Assembly (NCBI GenBank): GCA_022836615.1
Contig: MU405221.1
Coordinates: 310,001 to 374,000 of the forward strand
DNA length: 64,000 bases
Source: Annulohypoxylon bovei var. microspora
Taxonomy: Eukaryota; Ascomycota; Sordariomycetes; Xylariales; Hypoxylaceae
Direction of reading: 5' to 3'
A program made the translations under genes and the position numbers. Within the stretch, counting starts at the first letter, position 1, and the number at the start of each line of letters is the position of its first letter. Of the stretch, positions 1-11,594 are shown in pieces. The notes below the pieces were generated by a model. The model was not told where the DNA came from. It was given only the letters and a program-made list of their open reading frames with translations, and ran no database searches.

Positions 1-20
1 GTAGGTAACCAGTCACTCAC

Positions 21-694
21 CTGAGGAATTATCAGATTCCGGGACCCTAACACGTTGAATATTCGACGCAAATTTTATCAGGAAATTGGTAATTGACCAG
101 TCATCCGCGATGGAATGGTGGAAGGCGAGACATAGAACTAAGCCACCACTTTTGAGAAAATTTGCCTGTAGGGTGAAAGCTGGTTGCCATTTGGAAAGGT
201 CTGGATTCAGGGGTGTTACGCAAAAATCTTCCGGTTTCCACTGGGACACAGGCATCCAGCGATCACAGAGGATCTCGTAGTCACCAATATCGTCTTCGTA
301 GACCTTCCATTTGAATATCTCATCGCGAACCTTCCGTGAGTCGGCTGTATCGCCGTAACGTAGTTGGACGGGGCTCTCGGCGTCAAAAACAGACGAAACC
401 TTTACCTTCCCTGACAAGAACGGATAGTGTTGGAGAGTATATTCGAGACCCTGAGCAATGGAGGAGACGGCCCGGAGGACAGCATCATCCGAAGTGTCAA
501 TAAAGTCGAAGATATACATCCATCGAATATACTCTCGGGGTGCTAGTGATTGTTAGCGATGGGTTATTCATATATCATAGGAACCAGGGGTTGGCAATAC
601 CGGATTGGTCAACAGCGGTCAGAGGATGTATACACTTTAGATCCTGGGGATCTTCCGAATGTAGGTCGGGATTGTCTTGAGCAATGTCATCCAT
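21..694 (-). CDS. BAHD/trichothecene-3-O-acetyltransferase-like acyltransferase, N-terminal part (runs off window)
   Basis: The protein is probably an acyl-CoA-dependent transferase that acylates a secondary metabolite or xenobiotic. Exon 1 is 694-601 and exon 2 is 542-21. The 58-nt intron (600-543) has a GCTAAC branch site and a CACTAG acceptor. A GTGAGT donor follows position 21, so the gene continues beyond the window edge. The spliced N-terminus reads PLTAVDQSAPREYIRW, the usual opening of this family. The segment HHSIADDW carries the HHxxxD catalytic motif, where the first His of HxxxD acts as general base. The start chosen is the ATG at 694; the upstream in-frame extension is low-complexity leader. 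The DFGWG-type C-terminal motif would lie outside the window, so substrate and completeness cannot be judged. Membership of a secondary-metabolite cluster is possible, but the neighbour on this side (5-aminolevulinate synthase) does not suggest one. Confidence 0.8.
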
Positions 695-2463
695 CGTGTT
701 CGGCTGCCGGAATGACGTATTAGGAGAAGCGAATGATCGGGAATAATATGGATAGTAGAGATATAGAAGATAATCGATCTTGAAAACGTCGTAATTATCC
801 AATAGTTCTAAGAACACTATCGAACAGTAAACGAATGAGAATTACCCTCACAAGTACTATATTTAGTGAAGGCGAGTCTGTTAGACATCAATGTTACTAC
901 ATAAGCTAAAGGTAGCCATTTCCCTAAGGTCAATATCAACAAATCAACTCGTTTATAAGGAGATTTACAAATTGGAAATAGCGTCCCTCGTCAATAGCAA
1001 TGACGGGTTAAAAACTACATTAGCAAGCACTTCAGGTAATTGCCATGGATAGGTATGTACCTACCTAGGTAGGTAGGTAGTTAGGATAACTTTAATGAAA
1101 TATTTATCTCGCAGAAAATATAAGATGGTTCTATGTTGCAAGCTGTCTTATATTATAACCTTATATTAAAGAAGACTAAGTTAGGATGTTAATATTTTCA
1201 AATTCTAATATGTAAGTGTACTACAATTTATTATAAGCGTATTTCCTTTCAAACACCGCCGTCATATTTGAAGCTGGGACCATCGTCATAAACAAACTAG
1301 TAGGTAGGTAATTATGGAGATTGCTCAGATCAAAGAAGAGGTTAACAAAGCTTGGCAAAGATGGGGAATAATATCGGGATTTGACTCGTTATTCGTATGT
1401 TCGTATAAAATAGCTTGTTTCACCGAGGTCTCGGGTAATCATCCTATTCTATTTGAAGTTACGGGCATCTTGAATATCTCATCAAGACGGGCAGGACGGG
1501 AGGAAACATGAACATTGGTCGTAATCAAGCGGTGATCACTTCTAGGTCACAGACTAATAACGTACGATGCCGCACAGCCCGGGTGAACTGGGGGATTACG
1601 CGCAGTTATGGCACGTGGATAGTGAACCCAATTCCTGTTTAGGTAAGAAACCTCACTTTTGACCAATGGGAAAAATCATATGTGAAAAATTAGTAAGTAA
1701 GTTCTCCAAGGTTCCCTGCAGAAATACATAGAGACAGGCACCTAAGCGGGGTGAGTGCGGGACCCCGAGGTTCCGAGGAGAAGAACACATTTTTGTGCTA
1801 TAGACAGTATATACTGCTACCACACACGGTGTATATTATTCTCGCCTAGCCTTGTCATATCGTACGGGTTTCTCCCAACTGGGTGCTAACTAAAGTCTTC
1901 TTTTATGCCTCTTACGCTAGATCCAACCGATTTTCGGCTTTGCATGGATGTTTCGCTAGATTTTGTTTTCCAATCATATCTTGTCAATCTGTCATCAAGT
2001 TTCAGGGACTTGGCAGACACATATTCACTGTAAACAGAATTACACACGATATAAGTAGTACCTAGGTATGAATCAAATCAAAATATAAAATATTCTAACC
2101 TAGAAAGTGTTAATTTGAGCTTATAAGAACGTTGAACATAGGTATTTTAGTTATTAATAAGAAATTAATAATTAAGTTCTAACTATTGAAGGTTAAGGTT
2201 GCCACCAAGTAACATGGCTTTGCACTTAATTTTGTATGTGACAAGATGTACCGCATTTTTTATGCCAGCTGCTAAACCCCACCATAGCCAGCATAACCCA
2301 GGCAGGTATAATAGACACCGCCCTAAATTATTTAGTACATATTAAATCATGTCCTCTTCTAAACCACCCACCATTGAACCCTCTTTTCATTCCAAGTGTT
2401 TTGCCCCAATCAATTGGTAAGACAAATTTGGATTTTGGATTTTCTCGTTGATCACTGTTCACC
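695..2463. other. Intergenic region between two divergent genes
   Basis: This 1.8-kb AT-rich stretch separates the acyltransferase (-) from 5-aminolevulinate synthase (+) and must hold both promoters. It contains a TACCTACCTAGGTAGGTAGG-type motif near 1050-1080. I see no coding potential beyond short chance frames. Confidence 0.6.
2406..2417 (+). promoter_or_regulatory. Paired CCAAT boxes upstream of 5-aminolevulinate synthase
   Basis: CCAAT (2406-2410) and its inverted copy ATTGG (2413-2417) form a small palindrome about 50 bp before the start codon. CCAAT is bound by the HAP/CBF complex, which regulates heme genes in fungi. Placement this close to the ATG may put it in the 5' UTR, so function is an inference. 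Confidence 0.35.
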
Positions 2464-4381
2464 ATGGACGCCGTACTTCGTCAATCTAAGGCCATGTGCC
2501 CCTTCTTGAAGAAGGCCTCCCCCGCCACCCTCCGCGCTCTGTCCACCTCGACTCGTCCTCAGACTTCTCCATGCGGTGGCACCATCTCTAAGTTGCAGCT
2601 GCTTGGCCAGCGCTGCCCTGTCATGGGAAAGGCGCTGGCCATCCAGTCTGCCAAGGTTGGTAGGACTCCAATTGGTAGTGCTTCTACCGTTGCAGGAATT
2701 CGTCACCACTCCACTTCGTCAAAGCCGGGTAGAGCCAGGATTCACACTAGTCGCCCTCACGAAGCAAGGGCTGTTGATACTTCTGTGTTTCCTGCTCGTG
2801 AGTCAGGTATGGATGCTTTGTCGAGACTATATTAGGGTCAATAACTTACAATTTCCTCCAGTGCAATTCCCACCAGCCGTTCACGTCAATCGCAAAGCCA
2901 ATGCGCCTGCTCATGTTGGGGAGCATCGGGGCGCAAATGCCAAGTTCGATTACAATGCCTTCTACCAGAGAGAGCTCGACAAGAAACACAAAGACAAATC
3001 GTACCGCTACTTCAACAACATCAATAGGCTAGCCAAGGAGTTTCCTCAAGCTCACGGCGCTAAGAGGGAGGAGCGGGTGACGGTGTGGTGTTCTAATGAT
3101 TACCTGGGGATGGGCCGGAACTCTCAGGTTTTGCAACAGATGCATGAGACTCTCGACGAATATGGTGCTGGCGCAGGTGGGACGAGAAATATCTCCGGCC
3201 ATAACAAACACGCGGTCGAACTCGAGGGGACTATAGCTAAACTGCACTCGAAAGAGGCAGCTCTTGTCTTTAGCTCCTGCTACGTGGCTAACGATGCGAC
3301 ACTCGCGACGCTTGGGAGCCAATTGCCGGAATGTGTCATTTTATCTGACAGCCTGAATCATGCGTCGATGATACAGGGTATTCGTCATTCTGGGACCAAG
3401 AAGATGGTCTTCAAACATAATGATTTGGACGACCTCGAAGCTAAACTGGCTTCTCTGCCGATCGGTGTGCCCAAAATCATAGCATTCGAGTCCGTCTACA
3501 GCATGTGCGGCTCAATTGGCCCGATCGAAGGGATTTGTGATCTTGCCGATAAATATGGAGCTATTACATTTCTCGACGAAGTCCACGCAGTTGGTATGTA
3601 TGGATCAAGCGGTGCCGGTGTTGCCGAGCATCTTGATTTCGAGGCCCACCGACAAGGTAAACCCCAGGGAACTATCATGGACCGAATAGATATTATAACT
3701 GGCACTCTTGGCAAGGCGTATGGATGTGTCGGTGGTTATATCGCGGGAAGCGCGAAGCTTGTGGATATAATTCGATCCCTTGCGCCAGGCTTCATTTTCA
3801 CCACCTCTCTCCCACCGGCTACTATGGCCGGTGCTAGAGCTGCTATCGAATATCAGATGGGTTATAATGGAGACAGAAGACTCCAGCAACTTCACACACG
3901 TGCCGTTAAAGAGGCGTTAGATGCCAGGGACATCCCTGTCATTCCTAATCCCTCACATATCGTTCCGATTTTGGTCGGAAATGCTGAGCTTGCGAAGAAA
4001 GCTTCGGATATGCTGCTCAACGACTATCAGATTTATGTGCAGTCTATCAACTACCCAACCGTGCCAGTCGGCCAGGAGCGTTTGAGAATCACTCCGACTC
4101 CGGGCCACACGAAGGAATATCGTGATCAACTCGTCGAAGCTGTCGATGAGATCTGGTCTACGCTTGGTATCAAGAGGACCTCCGAATGGGCGGCTGAAGG
4201 CGGCTTCATTGGTGTTGGTGAGGCCGGAGCCGACGCCCAGGATCCACTTTGGACGGATGAACAACTTGGAATCGACCAAGAAGTCGCTAAGGAAATCAAG
4301 GAATCAAAGCCAGCTAATGGCTTCATGGAAACTCTTCTCGAACGCGAGAACTTGGCTAAGGCCGTGAGCACCACCGCCTAA
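2464..4381 (+). CDS. HEM1: 5-aminolevulinate synthase, mitochondrial
   Basis: This PLP enzyme condenses glycine and succinyl-CoA to 5-aminolevulinate, the first committed step of heme synthesis, in the mitochondrial matrix. Exons are 2464-2806 and 2862-4381 (55-nt intron, GTATGG donor, CTCCAG acceptor), giving 620 residues. The Ser/Thr/Arg-rich N-terminus looks like a targeting presequence. It contains two Cys-Pro heme-regulatory motifs, MCPF (Cys12) and RCPVM (Cys51), known in this family to mediate heme inhibition of import. The alpha-oxoamine synthase core follows, with the DEVHAVGMYG segment (PLP-ring Asp and His) and TGTLGKAYG, whose Lys399 should form the Schiff base. The start context TTCACCATGG is strong. 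The gene has a CCAAT pair just upstream and is complete. Confidence 0.96.
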
Positions 4382-5053
4382 TTGCATTCTCAGTCTCACT
4401 GGAGACGGATACACATCGCAAAGGGGAGCTCATCGGACCTAATCCACGTTCTTTCGAGCGTAGCGGAAGACTTGAAGTACGTGCGATCTTCATACTTGAT
4501 CTCATTCGAACCATAGCTCGTGCTGCGAAGACTATCTAGTTTTGCGCAGCATTGCAGCGAATTATATAGCCCGGCCTAATGGCATTTGAATAACAATACA
4601 ATCAGCGCCATCTCGTTATTCGAATGGATAACGCTCATTGAACTTCAAATATTCCATCGAAATATTGTCTAAATGTGAAATTTTATACGCACTTGCTTCT
4701 ATTTTTTCTTATTATTTATGGAAATTTTAACAATTTTAGGGGAATCATCTTGACTTCGCTAATTATTAACCTTAAGCATCTAGGTACGCCAGTTAGCTTC
4801 AGCTTCGATGATAGACGTACGAGAAACCGGCGTTGCCAATCTCGGATACATAACATTTTATTCGCTATTGTAAGTGGAAAGTGACTGAGGCCAGACTAAT
4901 ATATCCCAACAGAAATCGATTCATCTAGGGCGTGATTAAACCCGAAGAGTTTATAATCTCGGAGGTTCTCAAGGTCTAAAGGAGTCGATACAGGTTCTTA
5001 CTAATATCGCCAATGTCAGCAGTTCCATTTTTAGTTCCCAGCTTTCTCTAGAA

Positions 5054-5098
5054 GGCTAGAATGAGCTGCTCGCGCGCGGAGAGCAGCCAGTGGCTAAA
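5054..5098 (+). promoter_or_regulatory. Two XlnR/XYR1-type sites upstream of GH30 gene
   Basis: GGCTAG (5054-5059) and the full consensus GGCTAAA (5092-5098) lie 420-465 bp before the GH30 start. GGCTAAA/GGCTAR is the known recognition sequence of the xylanase activator XlnR/XYR1. Two GCGGAG sequences nearby (about 5076 and 5200) fit the CreA consensus SYGGRG. Function is inferred from sequence only. Confidence 0.4.
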
Positions 5099-5417
5099 TA
5101 CACATGTAATTCGGCGAAGAGGATCTCACCTCGACTATTTACCCGTCCTTGGCTTGGATATCGTTAATCTGAATAGTCTCACATACCCCACAACCAAGAC
5201 GCGGAGGTGACATCTCGCGGAGCTTAACATGACGACCACATGGTCTTTGAAGCGAACCGGCTACTTCTCCACGTGTTGGAGGCAGTCGATGGTACATATA
5301 AATGTTACCGCTAGAATACGGCAGCGGTCTAGAACGAGACAAGCCAATTAGCACGGGTTGGCCGGCAAATATCGATCATGCCGGTCTTTACCTCGTTTGG
5401 GGTCTCTGATGGGTTGC

Positions 5418-5423
5418 TATATA
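5418..5423 (+). promoter_or_regulatory. TATA box candidate for GH30 gene
   Basis: TATATA lies about 95 bp upstream of the start codon, a usual distance for a regulated fungal promoter. Confidence 0.4.
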
Positions 5424-5516
5424 TTGATAAAAAGGGGGGAAGCCAAAGTGAACCTCCTATGCCGTGTATAGATTCCATCTATGACACAGTTTTGAGAATC
5501 GCTTCAGCACGTCAAA

Positions 5517-7251
5517 ATGAGGCCAACAGATCTATTTGCTCTAGCTAGCACCCTGCCTCTCGCATCGGCGGCGCCGTCATGGCTCCCGATCAGCCGGCGC
5601 CAGGCCGGCTCGACAATCACGGTGGACCTGTCGAAGACGTACCAGACGATCGACGGGTTCGGGTGTAGCTTCGCCTTCCAGCGGGCCAACCTGATCACCA
5701 ACATGTCGGACAAGACCAAGCAGCGCGCGCTACTAGACCTGCTCTTCAACACGACGTCCGGCGCCGGCCTGTCCATCATCCGAAACGGCATCGGGTCGAG
5801 CCCCGACAGCAGCTCCGACCACATGAACACCTTCGCGCCAAAGGATCCCGGCAGCCCCACGGCTACGCCTAATTACACCTGGGACGGCAAGGACTCCGGC
5901 CAGCTGTGGCTCTCGCAGGAGGCGTACAATACGTACGGCGTCCGCCAGATATACGGCGATGCGTGGAGCGCCCCCGGTTACATGAAGTCGAACGGCAATG
6001 AAGTTAACGGCGGTACGCTGTGCGGTGTCAGCGGCACAAGTTGCCGAACCGGTGATTGGAAACAGGCGTATGCGGACTACTTGGTCCAATATGTTAAATA
6101 CTACGCCGAAGCTGGCGTCCCGGTTACTCGGTGAGTTTTCGTTCCGTCTTCTTTTTGAAACATGTAGTTGTTTGTAACTAACGTCCGTCCTAGCATCGGC
6201 TTCCTCAACGAGCCCGAGTTCACGACGAGCTACGCGTCGATGAACTCCAACGGAGCGCAGGCGGCCGACTTCATTAAGGTCTTGTACGCTTCGCTCGAGG
6301 CCGCGAACCTGACATCGCAGGTAGGTATCGGGTGCTGTGAGTCAGAGGGCTGGGGAAACCAGGTGAATATGGTGAATGCGATCAAGTCCGCCGGCGCAGA
6401 GGATATGCTCGCTGTGGTTACATCCCATACTTACACGGGCGGGCCATCTGGCCCTATGAATACACGGTATGGAAATAACCTTGCCTTTATTCAATGCTAC
6501 CGCTGACATACTTATAGTACGTCACAATATCCCTTTTCTCTCGTACTCTCATGCTCTAGTCTTTTTTTTCATCCACCCCCAGTAGAACCTAGAATGTAAG
6601 CCTGCTTTCCCTCACGTACGATACTCACACAGAACAGGTGTCCCCGTCTGGCTCTCCGAGCAATGCGACCTGCAGGGGCAGTGGACGTCAGCATGGTACC
6701 AGTTCGGCGGCGCGGGCGAGGGCCTGACGTGGGCCAACAACATCTACAACGCGCTGGTCAGCTCCAACGTGTCGGGGTACCTGTACTGGGAGGGCGTGCA
6801 GTGGCCGTCGCCGACGACGAACGAGAAGATGATCCGCGTCGACCAGCAGGCCCCCTACAACTACGAGGTCTCGAAGCGCCTGTGGGCCTTCGCCAACTGG
6901 TCGCGCTTCGTCCGGCCCGGCGCCCTGCGCGTCGCTAGCTCCGGTGGCACTGGCGTCAAGAGCGCCGCGTTCAAGAACGTTGATGGTAGTATTGCTGTTG
7001 TCGTTATTAGCACCGGCGCCGCCGCGAGCAGCGTGAGTATTAAGCTGACCGGCGCTAATGTGACGGAGGCGACGGGCTGGGTCACGGATGCGAGCCACGA
7101 TTGCGAGAGCATCAGTGTTACGGTGGCCGCCGACGGCGCTATCAGCGGAAGTGTGGCGGCGAGGTCGATTACGACGTTTCATGTACCCGCGCCGCCTGCC
7201 CCTCCGGCTGTTGGGAGCGAGGTGGGTAGAAGGGGGTGGTGGTTCGTATGA
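5517..7251 (+). CDS. Secreted glycoside hydrolase family 30 (xylanase/O-glycosyl hydrolase type)
   Basis: This is a predicted extracellular retaining glycosidase acting on plant cell-wall or related polysaccharide. Exons are 5517-6130, 6194-6466 and 6633-7251, giving 501 residues. Intron 1 has a perfect CTAAC branch site. Intron 2 (166 nt) is less certain: acceptor 6632 is the choice that keeps frame, but a two-intron alternative exists. Residues 1-19 form a signal peptide ending SAAPS. The GH30 barrel opens with TIDGFGCSFAFQRANL. The acid/base Glu is in GFLNEPEF and the nucleophile Glu in VPVWLSEQCDLQ; a beta-sandwich follows. The pattern resembles fungal GH30_7-type enzymes, but substrate (glucuronoxylan, xylan or other) cannot be fixed by reading. 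Third positions are very GC-rich compared with most neighbours. Upstream XlnR-type sites fit induction by xylan. Confidence 0.88.
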
Positions 7252-7520
7252 TTAGGTACTGAATGCTGCGAGTTCGAGGGTTAAAAGGTTTATGTTGAGC
7301 GCTTATATACCTAGGTATATCTTCACGAATGAAACGTCTGTTACGTGTTCCCTAGATTAAAACACTTTGGGAGATTTGAATAGTACCAGATTCTCTCTCC
7401 TGTTTATAGGATAGAAGAATGGTGTTTTGCCTCACCTGAAGGCCTACTGCAACTGAAACAGCCACTCCATCCTTCCCAGGAGACCTGTAGCTTGTGAGAT
7501 TTTCTATTACACACTCGACC

Positions 7521-8439
7521 CTATATTCGACTAAGCAGACTCCCCAAAACCTCCTTCGAACTCGCGCTAGTCTCCTTAACCAGGCCCGCGATATTCCTAA
7601 ACTCCGGGATCCCCGCATCGCCCATGAACTCGTACAGCCAGCTCTCGCTCGTCGTCACGGCGACGCCGGCGGCCCGCAGCCTCGCCAGCGCGACGGGGAT
7701 CTCCTCGGGGTTGCAGCTGCTGACGCCGTCGGCCAGCACGTAGACCTTGTGGTCGTGCTCGAGCAGGTCGAGGGCCGTCTGCGTGACGCAGATGTGGGCC
7801 TCGATGCCGACGATGACGACGTGCTTCTGCTGCCGCGCGCGCTGCCGGTTCGTGGTTATGGCGGGGAACTGCGCCGCGATCTGCGGCACGCGCATCATGC
7901 TGAAGGCCGTCTTGTCGACGCTGACTTTCGCGGACTCGGTCAGGTCCGCGAGCTCCGACACCGTGGCCCCGAGCTTGGCCGAGTTCTGCGTCGTCACGTA
8001 CACGGGGATGTTGAGGATTTGGGCGGCGCGCAGGACTTTTTGCGCTGTGAGGAGGCTAGGACGGAGAGGGATTGTGTGAGTAGACTTGTGCCTTTTGTAG
8101 ATAGGGGAGAAAAGGCGAAGGGGTGCTAAGTGGATGATACATGGGTGAGGAATCTACAGTAGATGAATTGCCTAGTAAGATGCTCAAGTACTTAACCTAC
8201 ATCTTGTCAAATTGCCAGATAGCTGGACGGAACTTCTCCTGCATATCGCAGACGCTACGTGCTCATACAAGTTAGTCTCACTTTACGCGAAGAGACATCG
8301 ACGATGATTGTGCCAAGGTGAACTGACAAGATTGCCGGACGCTCTAGGAGTTGTTAGCCTCATCTTCCTCTCGTCATTTTTGTTTAGACAGCTATGGATT
8401 ATGATGTAACTTACCGAGGCGTCTTTGCGGATCTTCCAT
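7521..8439 (-). CDS. Isochorismatase-family cysteine hydrolase (ISOC1/2-like)
   Basis: Exons are 8439-8415, 8343-8328, 8254-8201 and 8055-7521, giving 209 residues. The second exon is only 16 nt. Splicing joins MEDPQRRLE to RPAIF and then VCDMQEKFRPAIWQFDKI, the conserved start of eukaryotic isochorismatase-domain proteins. Intron 1 has GTAAGT and a GGCTAAC branch; intron 2 uses a GTCAGT donor and an ACTAAC branch; intron 3 (145 nt) has a weaker branch. The triad is Asp in VCDMQ, Lys in SVDKTAFSM and Cys in EAHICVTQ. The family hydrolyses amides or vinyl ethers; the substrate here is unknown, and without a siderophore or phenazine context a role on isochorismate is unlikely. It converges with the GH30 gene (269-bp gap), and both have high GC at third positions. 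Confidence 0.85.
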
Positions 8440-9262
8440 GATGGATCTAGAAGATTTCTTGCTATATTGGCGAGAATAAGGAGCGATTGGACGTGCTCGA
8501 AGCCCTCTGATAAACGTAGAGGTCGATGCTCTCATGAGACTCATTAAGAATAGCTTTGAATATACCTCGTATTTTCACGTATTAACGGAGGTGAGCTGAG
8601 CTGAGCTTATGACAAAGCTAAGGAAAAGGAATTCCGAGCTTCAAGCGAGAAGTTGTATGCTGTAGGTTGTAGGTACTACTAATAGCGGATGCGGGGGATG
8701 GGGTAATGGGGTAGAGCGGGAGTGGGGGATGGAAACCGTATAGCTTATTGATATCCGAGGTACAGATGAGAGCTATCAGCAAAATTTCTTGAAATATTTT
8801 GTATTAAATTTATGAAATATAAAATATGCGAAGCTTTGCTAAGTTAAAATCTCTTCACGGGCAGTATAACGCGTGCTAAAAAATCCCATTAGTTAGAACC
8901 CGTTTCGCACTAGCCTTAAGCGTGTAGCGTCGCAAACGAAAAAGGGAAGGGGGTCTCAAGAAATCTCTCCTTGGTTTTTTCTATTTTATTTTTTATTTTT
9001 TAAAAAGCATATAAAAACCAACTATCAATAGTCTTAAATATCAAATAACTACTTAGGTAGTTACTAGTTAGTGAGTTACAATTAAAACTCGGGGATATGG
9101 TTATAATGGCGTCGTTGCGCGAGGAGCTCCAGATTTACTTACCATCAAGTGAAGGGTCACAGTATATCTCATAAATCTTGACAAAACATTGCGCGAAAAA
9201 AGGGGTACTTTGACCTGGGGGTCTAAAAGTCTATATATAGGTAACCTCTATAAGGATAGATA
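8440..9262. other. Intergenic: isochorismatase promoter and Thi6 3' region
   Basis: This region is AT-rich, with a T-rich run near 8976-9003. No coding or RNA gene is seen. Confidence 0.6.
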
Positions 9263-11070
9263 TCAAGATATCACCGACACTTTGGCTCTCTTTAGCCACC
9301 CCAAATCCCCTTTAACCGTAGCTTTCCTCACATTATACAGCTCGTCGATAAACGCCGGAACGAAGGTGCCCGGGCCCTTAACATCCTCTCTCTCCGCCGC
9401 AAGTTCCGCCGCAATGCTGTAATGAAGTATGCCAGCTAATACGGCTGTAAGCTTATCATTCGGGTGCGCCGCGACCATAGCCGATATCGTCGTGCCGAGA
9501 CAGCAGCCCGTGCCCGTCACCATGCCTAAATACTCGTGGCCGTTGTCGATCGCGAACACCGTCTCCCCGGCCGAGACCAGATCCGTCTTTCCGGTCATCA
9601 CGACGATGTGTCTGCGGAGCTTTGCTAGCTCCTTGATCGCCGACCCCAGCTCTTGGATATTCTGACCGTTGGACCCACTATCGACGCCCCGTTGCTGTAC
9701 GTTAGACCCTCCGGGTATGCAGGATAGGATCTCCGACTGGTTTCCTTTGAGCACGTCGATGTAGCCTCCGCCAAATATAGATTTTATAGCTGATCTCCTA
9801 ACTGCGGTTGCGCCGGCACTGTACATCCTTGTTAATTTACACGTAGGTAAGTACCCGAGCTCGTGTTAGTGCACTCACCCGACAGGATCGAACACAACGG
9901 GCCGTCCAGCATCATTATACGCCTTCAGGGCCTTCAAGTAATTTGCAAGTCCGTCCGGTGTGACCGTGCCCATGTTAACGACCAGCGCGCCGCCCAGCTT
10001 CGCCAGGTCCGCGGCCTCCTCGCCGTAATTCGCCATGATGGGGCTAGCGCCGACGCTCAGCGCGACGTTGGCGGCAAAGTTCTGGACGACGAGGTTGGTC
10101 ATGTTGTGCGACAGCGGCTTCTTAATGTCGACGACCTTAATAATATATGGTACCAGGGCTAGTAGTTCCTGAGGCGACCTCTTCTGCTGCGCTGGCGTCG
10201 CGAGTGCATTGGCGAATGGCGGTACTACTGTTCTATTTGCCATGTGATAAAGACTATTCGCGGCCTTTCCCGGATCTTCAGCAGCCATGATGGCGCTTAC
10301 AATCGCGACGCCGTCGAGTGATTTCCCATTTGCCGTGCTCTGCCACACCACGCGCGCCACATTGGATTCGTTCATACCGCCGATACATACCGTTTTCACG
10401 GGCCACTTCTCGGCCTCGATTTTAAGTAGAATTTCCCGAAGACCTTCCACACCTATGATACTCTTTGTGTTCTCTTTTCTATCAATCTGTTAGAGTCGAA
10501 TGCACAAACTTGTCGCTTAGCATAAGGGTTCTCACGTAGGCGTGGCGAACACAGTCCCGATCCCCAAATAATCAGCGCCTCCTTTAACCGCGATCTCCAC
10601 TTCGGTAACATTGCTCACGGTAACGCCGATGATGGCATCTTCTCCAAGGATTTTTCTAGCGGCAGGTAGATCTATATCTAGTTAACTCGCACTCTTTCTA
10701 ACTTTCTGACTCATCTCCAACTACCCGTCCCCCCCAAAAGTCGTCATATCGTATCATTAAAGTATAGATATCGAGAAGTCGTACCTAAATCATCTTGTCC
10801 GATGTGTACGCCCTCGCATCCGACCGCGAGCGCAACATCTACACGGTCATTGATGAGGAGCGGAACTTTGTGTTTCTTAGTGATCTCGTGTAGCTTCCGA
10901 GCTGTCGACACGAGCACGCCCGTATCACTTGTCTTGTCCCGGTATTGTACGATGGTGACGTGCCCTTTCAGAGCCTCTTCGACGACCTCGCATAAATCTC
11001 TGCCCCGAAGATAAGCAGGCGACGAGTCTGTCACTAAGTATAGTGAATAATCAACCTCGTGTTTCGACAT
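9263..11070 (-). CDS. THI6: Bifunctional thiamine phosphate synthase / hydroxyethylthiazole kinase
   Basis: The enzyme phosphorylates hydroxyethylthiazole and couples it to HMP pyrophosphate to make thiamine monophosphate. Exons are 11070-10785, 10671-10536, 10478-9879 and 9818-9263, giving 525 residues, close to yeast Thi6. The N-terminal half is the ThiE barrel: SLYLVTDS, VQYRDKTSD, NDRVDVALAVG, GVHIGQDDL and, after splicing, GIGTVFATPTKEN. The C-terminal half is ThiM-like: KPLSHNMTNLVVQN, VFDPVGAGAT and the catalytic Cys region VTGTGCCLGTT. All four exon joins restore conserved family sequence. I looked for the fungal TPP riboswitch core upstream (CTGAGA, ACCTGAT) and did not see it. Confidence 0.95.
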
Positions 11071-11594
11071 CTTCTGACTGACTGGTGGCGAGGCTTTTAT
11101 GACGTCGCGGCCATTTGCGAATTGTGCAATTCTAAGTTGTCTGTTAGATCTCTAGTAAATGCAGCTAGCGGAACTAACGGCGGACTATTCCCTGTTCCTA
11201 TAGGCCGTCATAGGCCATCATAGGTCGCATGTGCTTCCATCCTATCGGATACAGGTACCAAGCAACTAGGCAGGTACAGCATAAAATACATGTAGGTAGC
11301 CCCTAACCTACGGGACTGGGAATTTAGGAACCTTGGAAGCTTATATAATATAATGCAAGCCTTAAAACTAGATATTTTAGTCAAGTATAGAGTTTACAGG
11401 GGCCTGAATAATTATCATGATTAATGTAATTTATTTGGCTTGCTCTTTTATTGTTTTTCTTTAACCATGCTACCTATGGCTAAGTGGACTCACTACGATC
11501 CCAGCAGAATATCAGAACGTGAACGCGACAATCCGTCATCAAAAGCATTACCCCATCATCATAGAGGTCATTCCTGCGCAAGAGTAGGCTTCCA
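11071..11594. other. Intergenic: Thi6 promoter
   Basis: This 0.5-kb region contains three imperfect 10-nt copies of TCATAGGCCA near 11195-11225 and otherwise AT-rich DNA. No gene is supported. Confidence 0.5.

Larger units (their letters stand above)
4382..5516. other. Intergenic: 3' region of heme gene and promoter of GH30 gene
   Basis: No gene is supported here. The distal half holds candidate carbon-regulation sites and a TATA box listed separately. The 4.6-4.9 kb part is AT-rich with only a chance 69-codon frame. Confidence 0.6.

Noticed and set aside
1314..1511. 65-codon plus-strand frame in the AT-rich divergent region
   Set aside because: Short, isolated and without supporting promoter, splice or family evidence.
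6688..7182. 164-codon minus-strand frame opposite the GH30 gene
   Set aside because: Antisense shadow of a high-GC3 coding exon.
7494..8129. 211-codon plus-strand frame opposite the isochorismatase gene
   Set aside because: It is an antisense shadow created by the GC-rich third positions of the real gene; its sequence is Arg/Asp/Gly-rich with no domain.
11071..11400. Possible TPP riboswitch upstream of Thi6
   Set aside because: The conserved cores (CTGAGA and ACCTGAT) were not found on the transcript strand.
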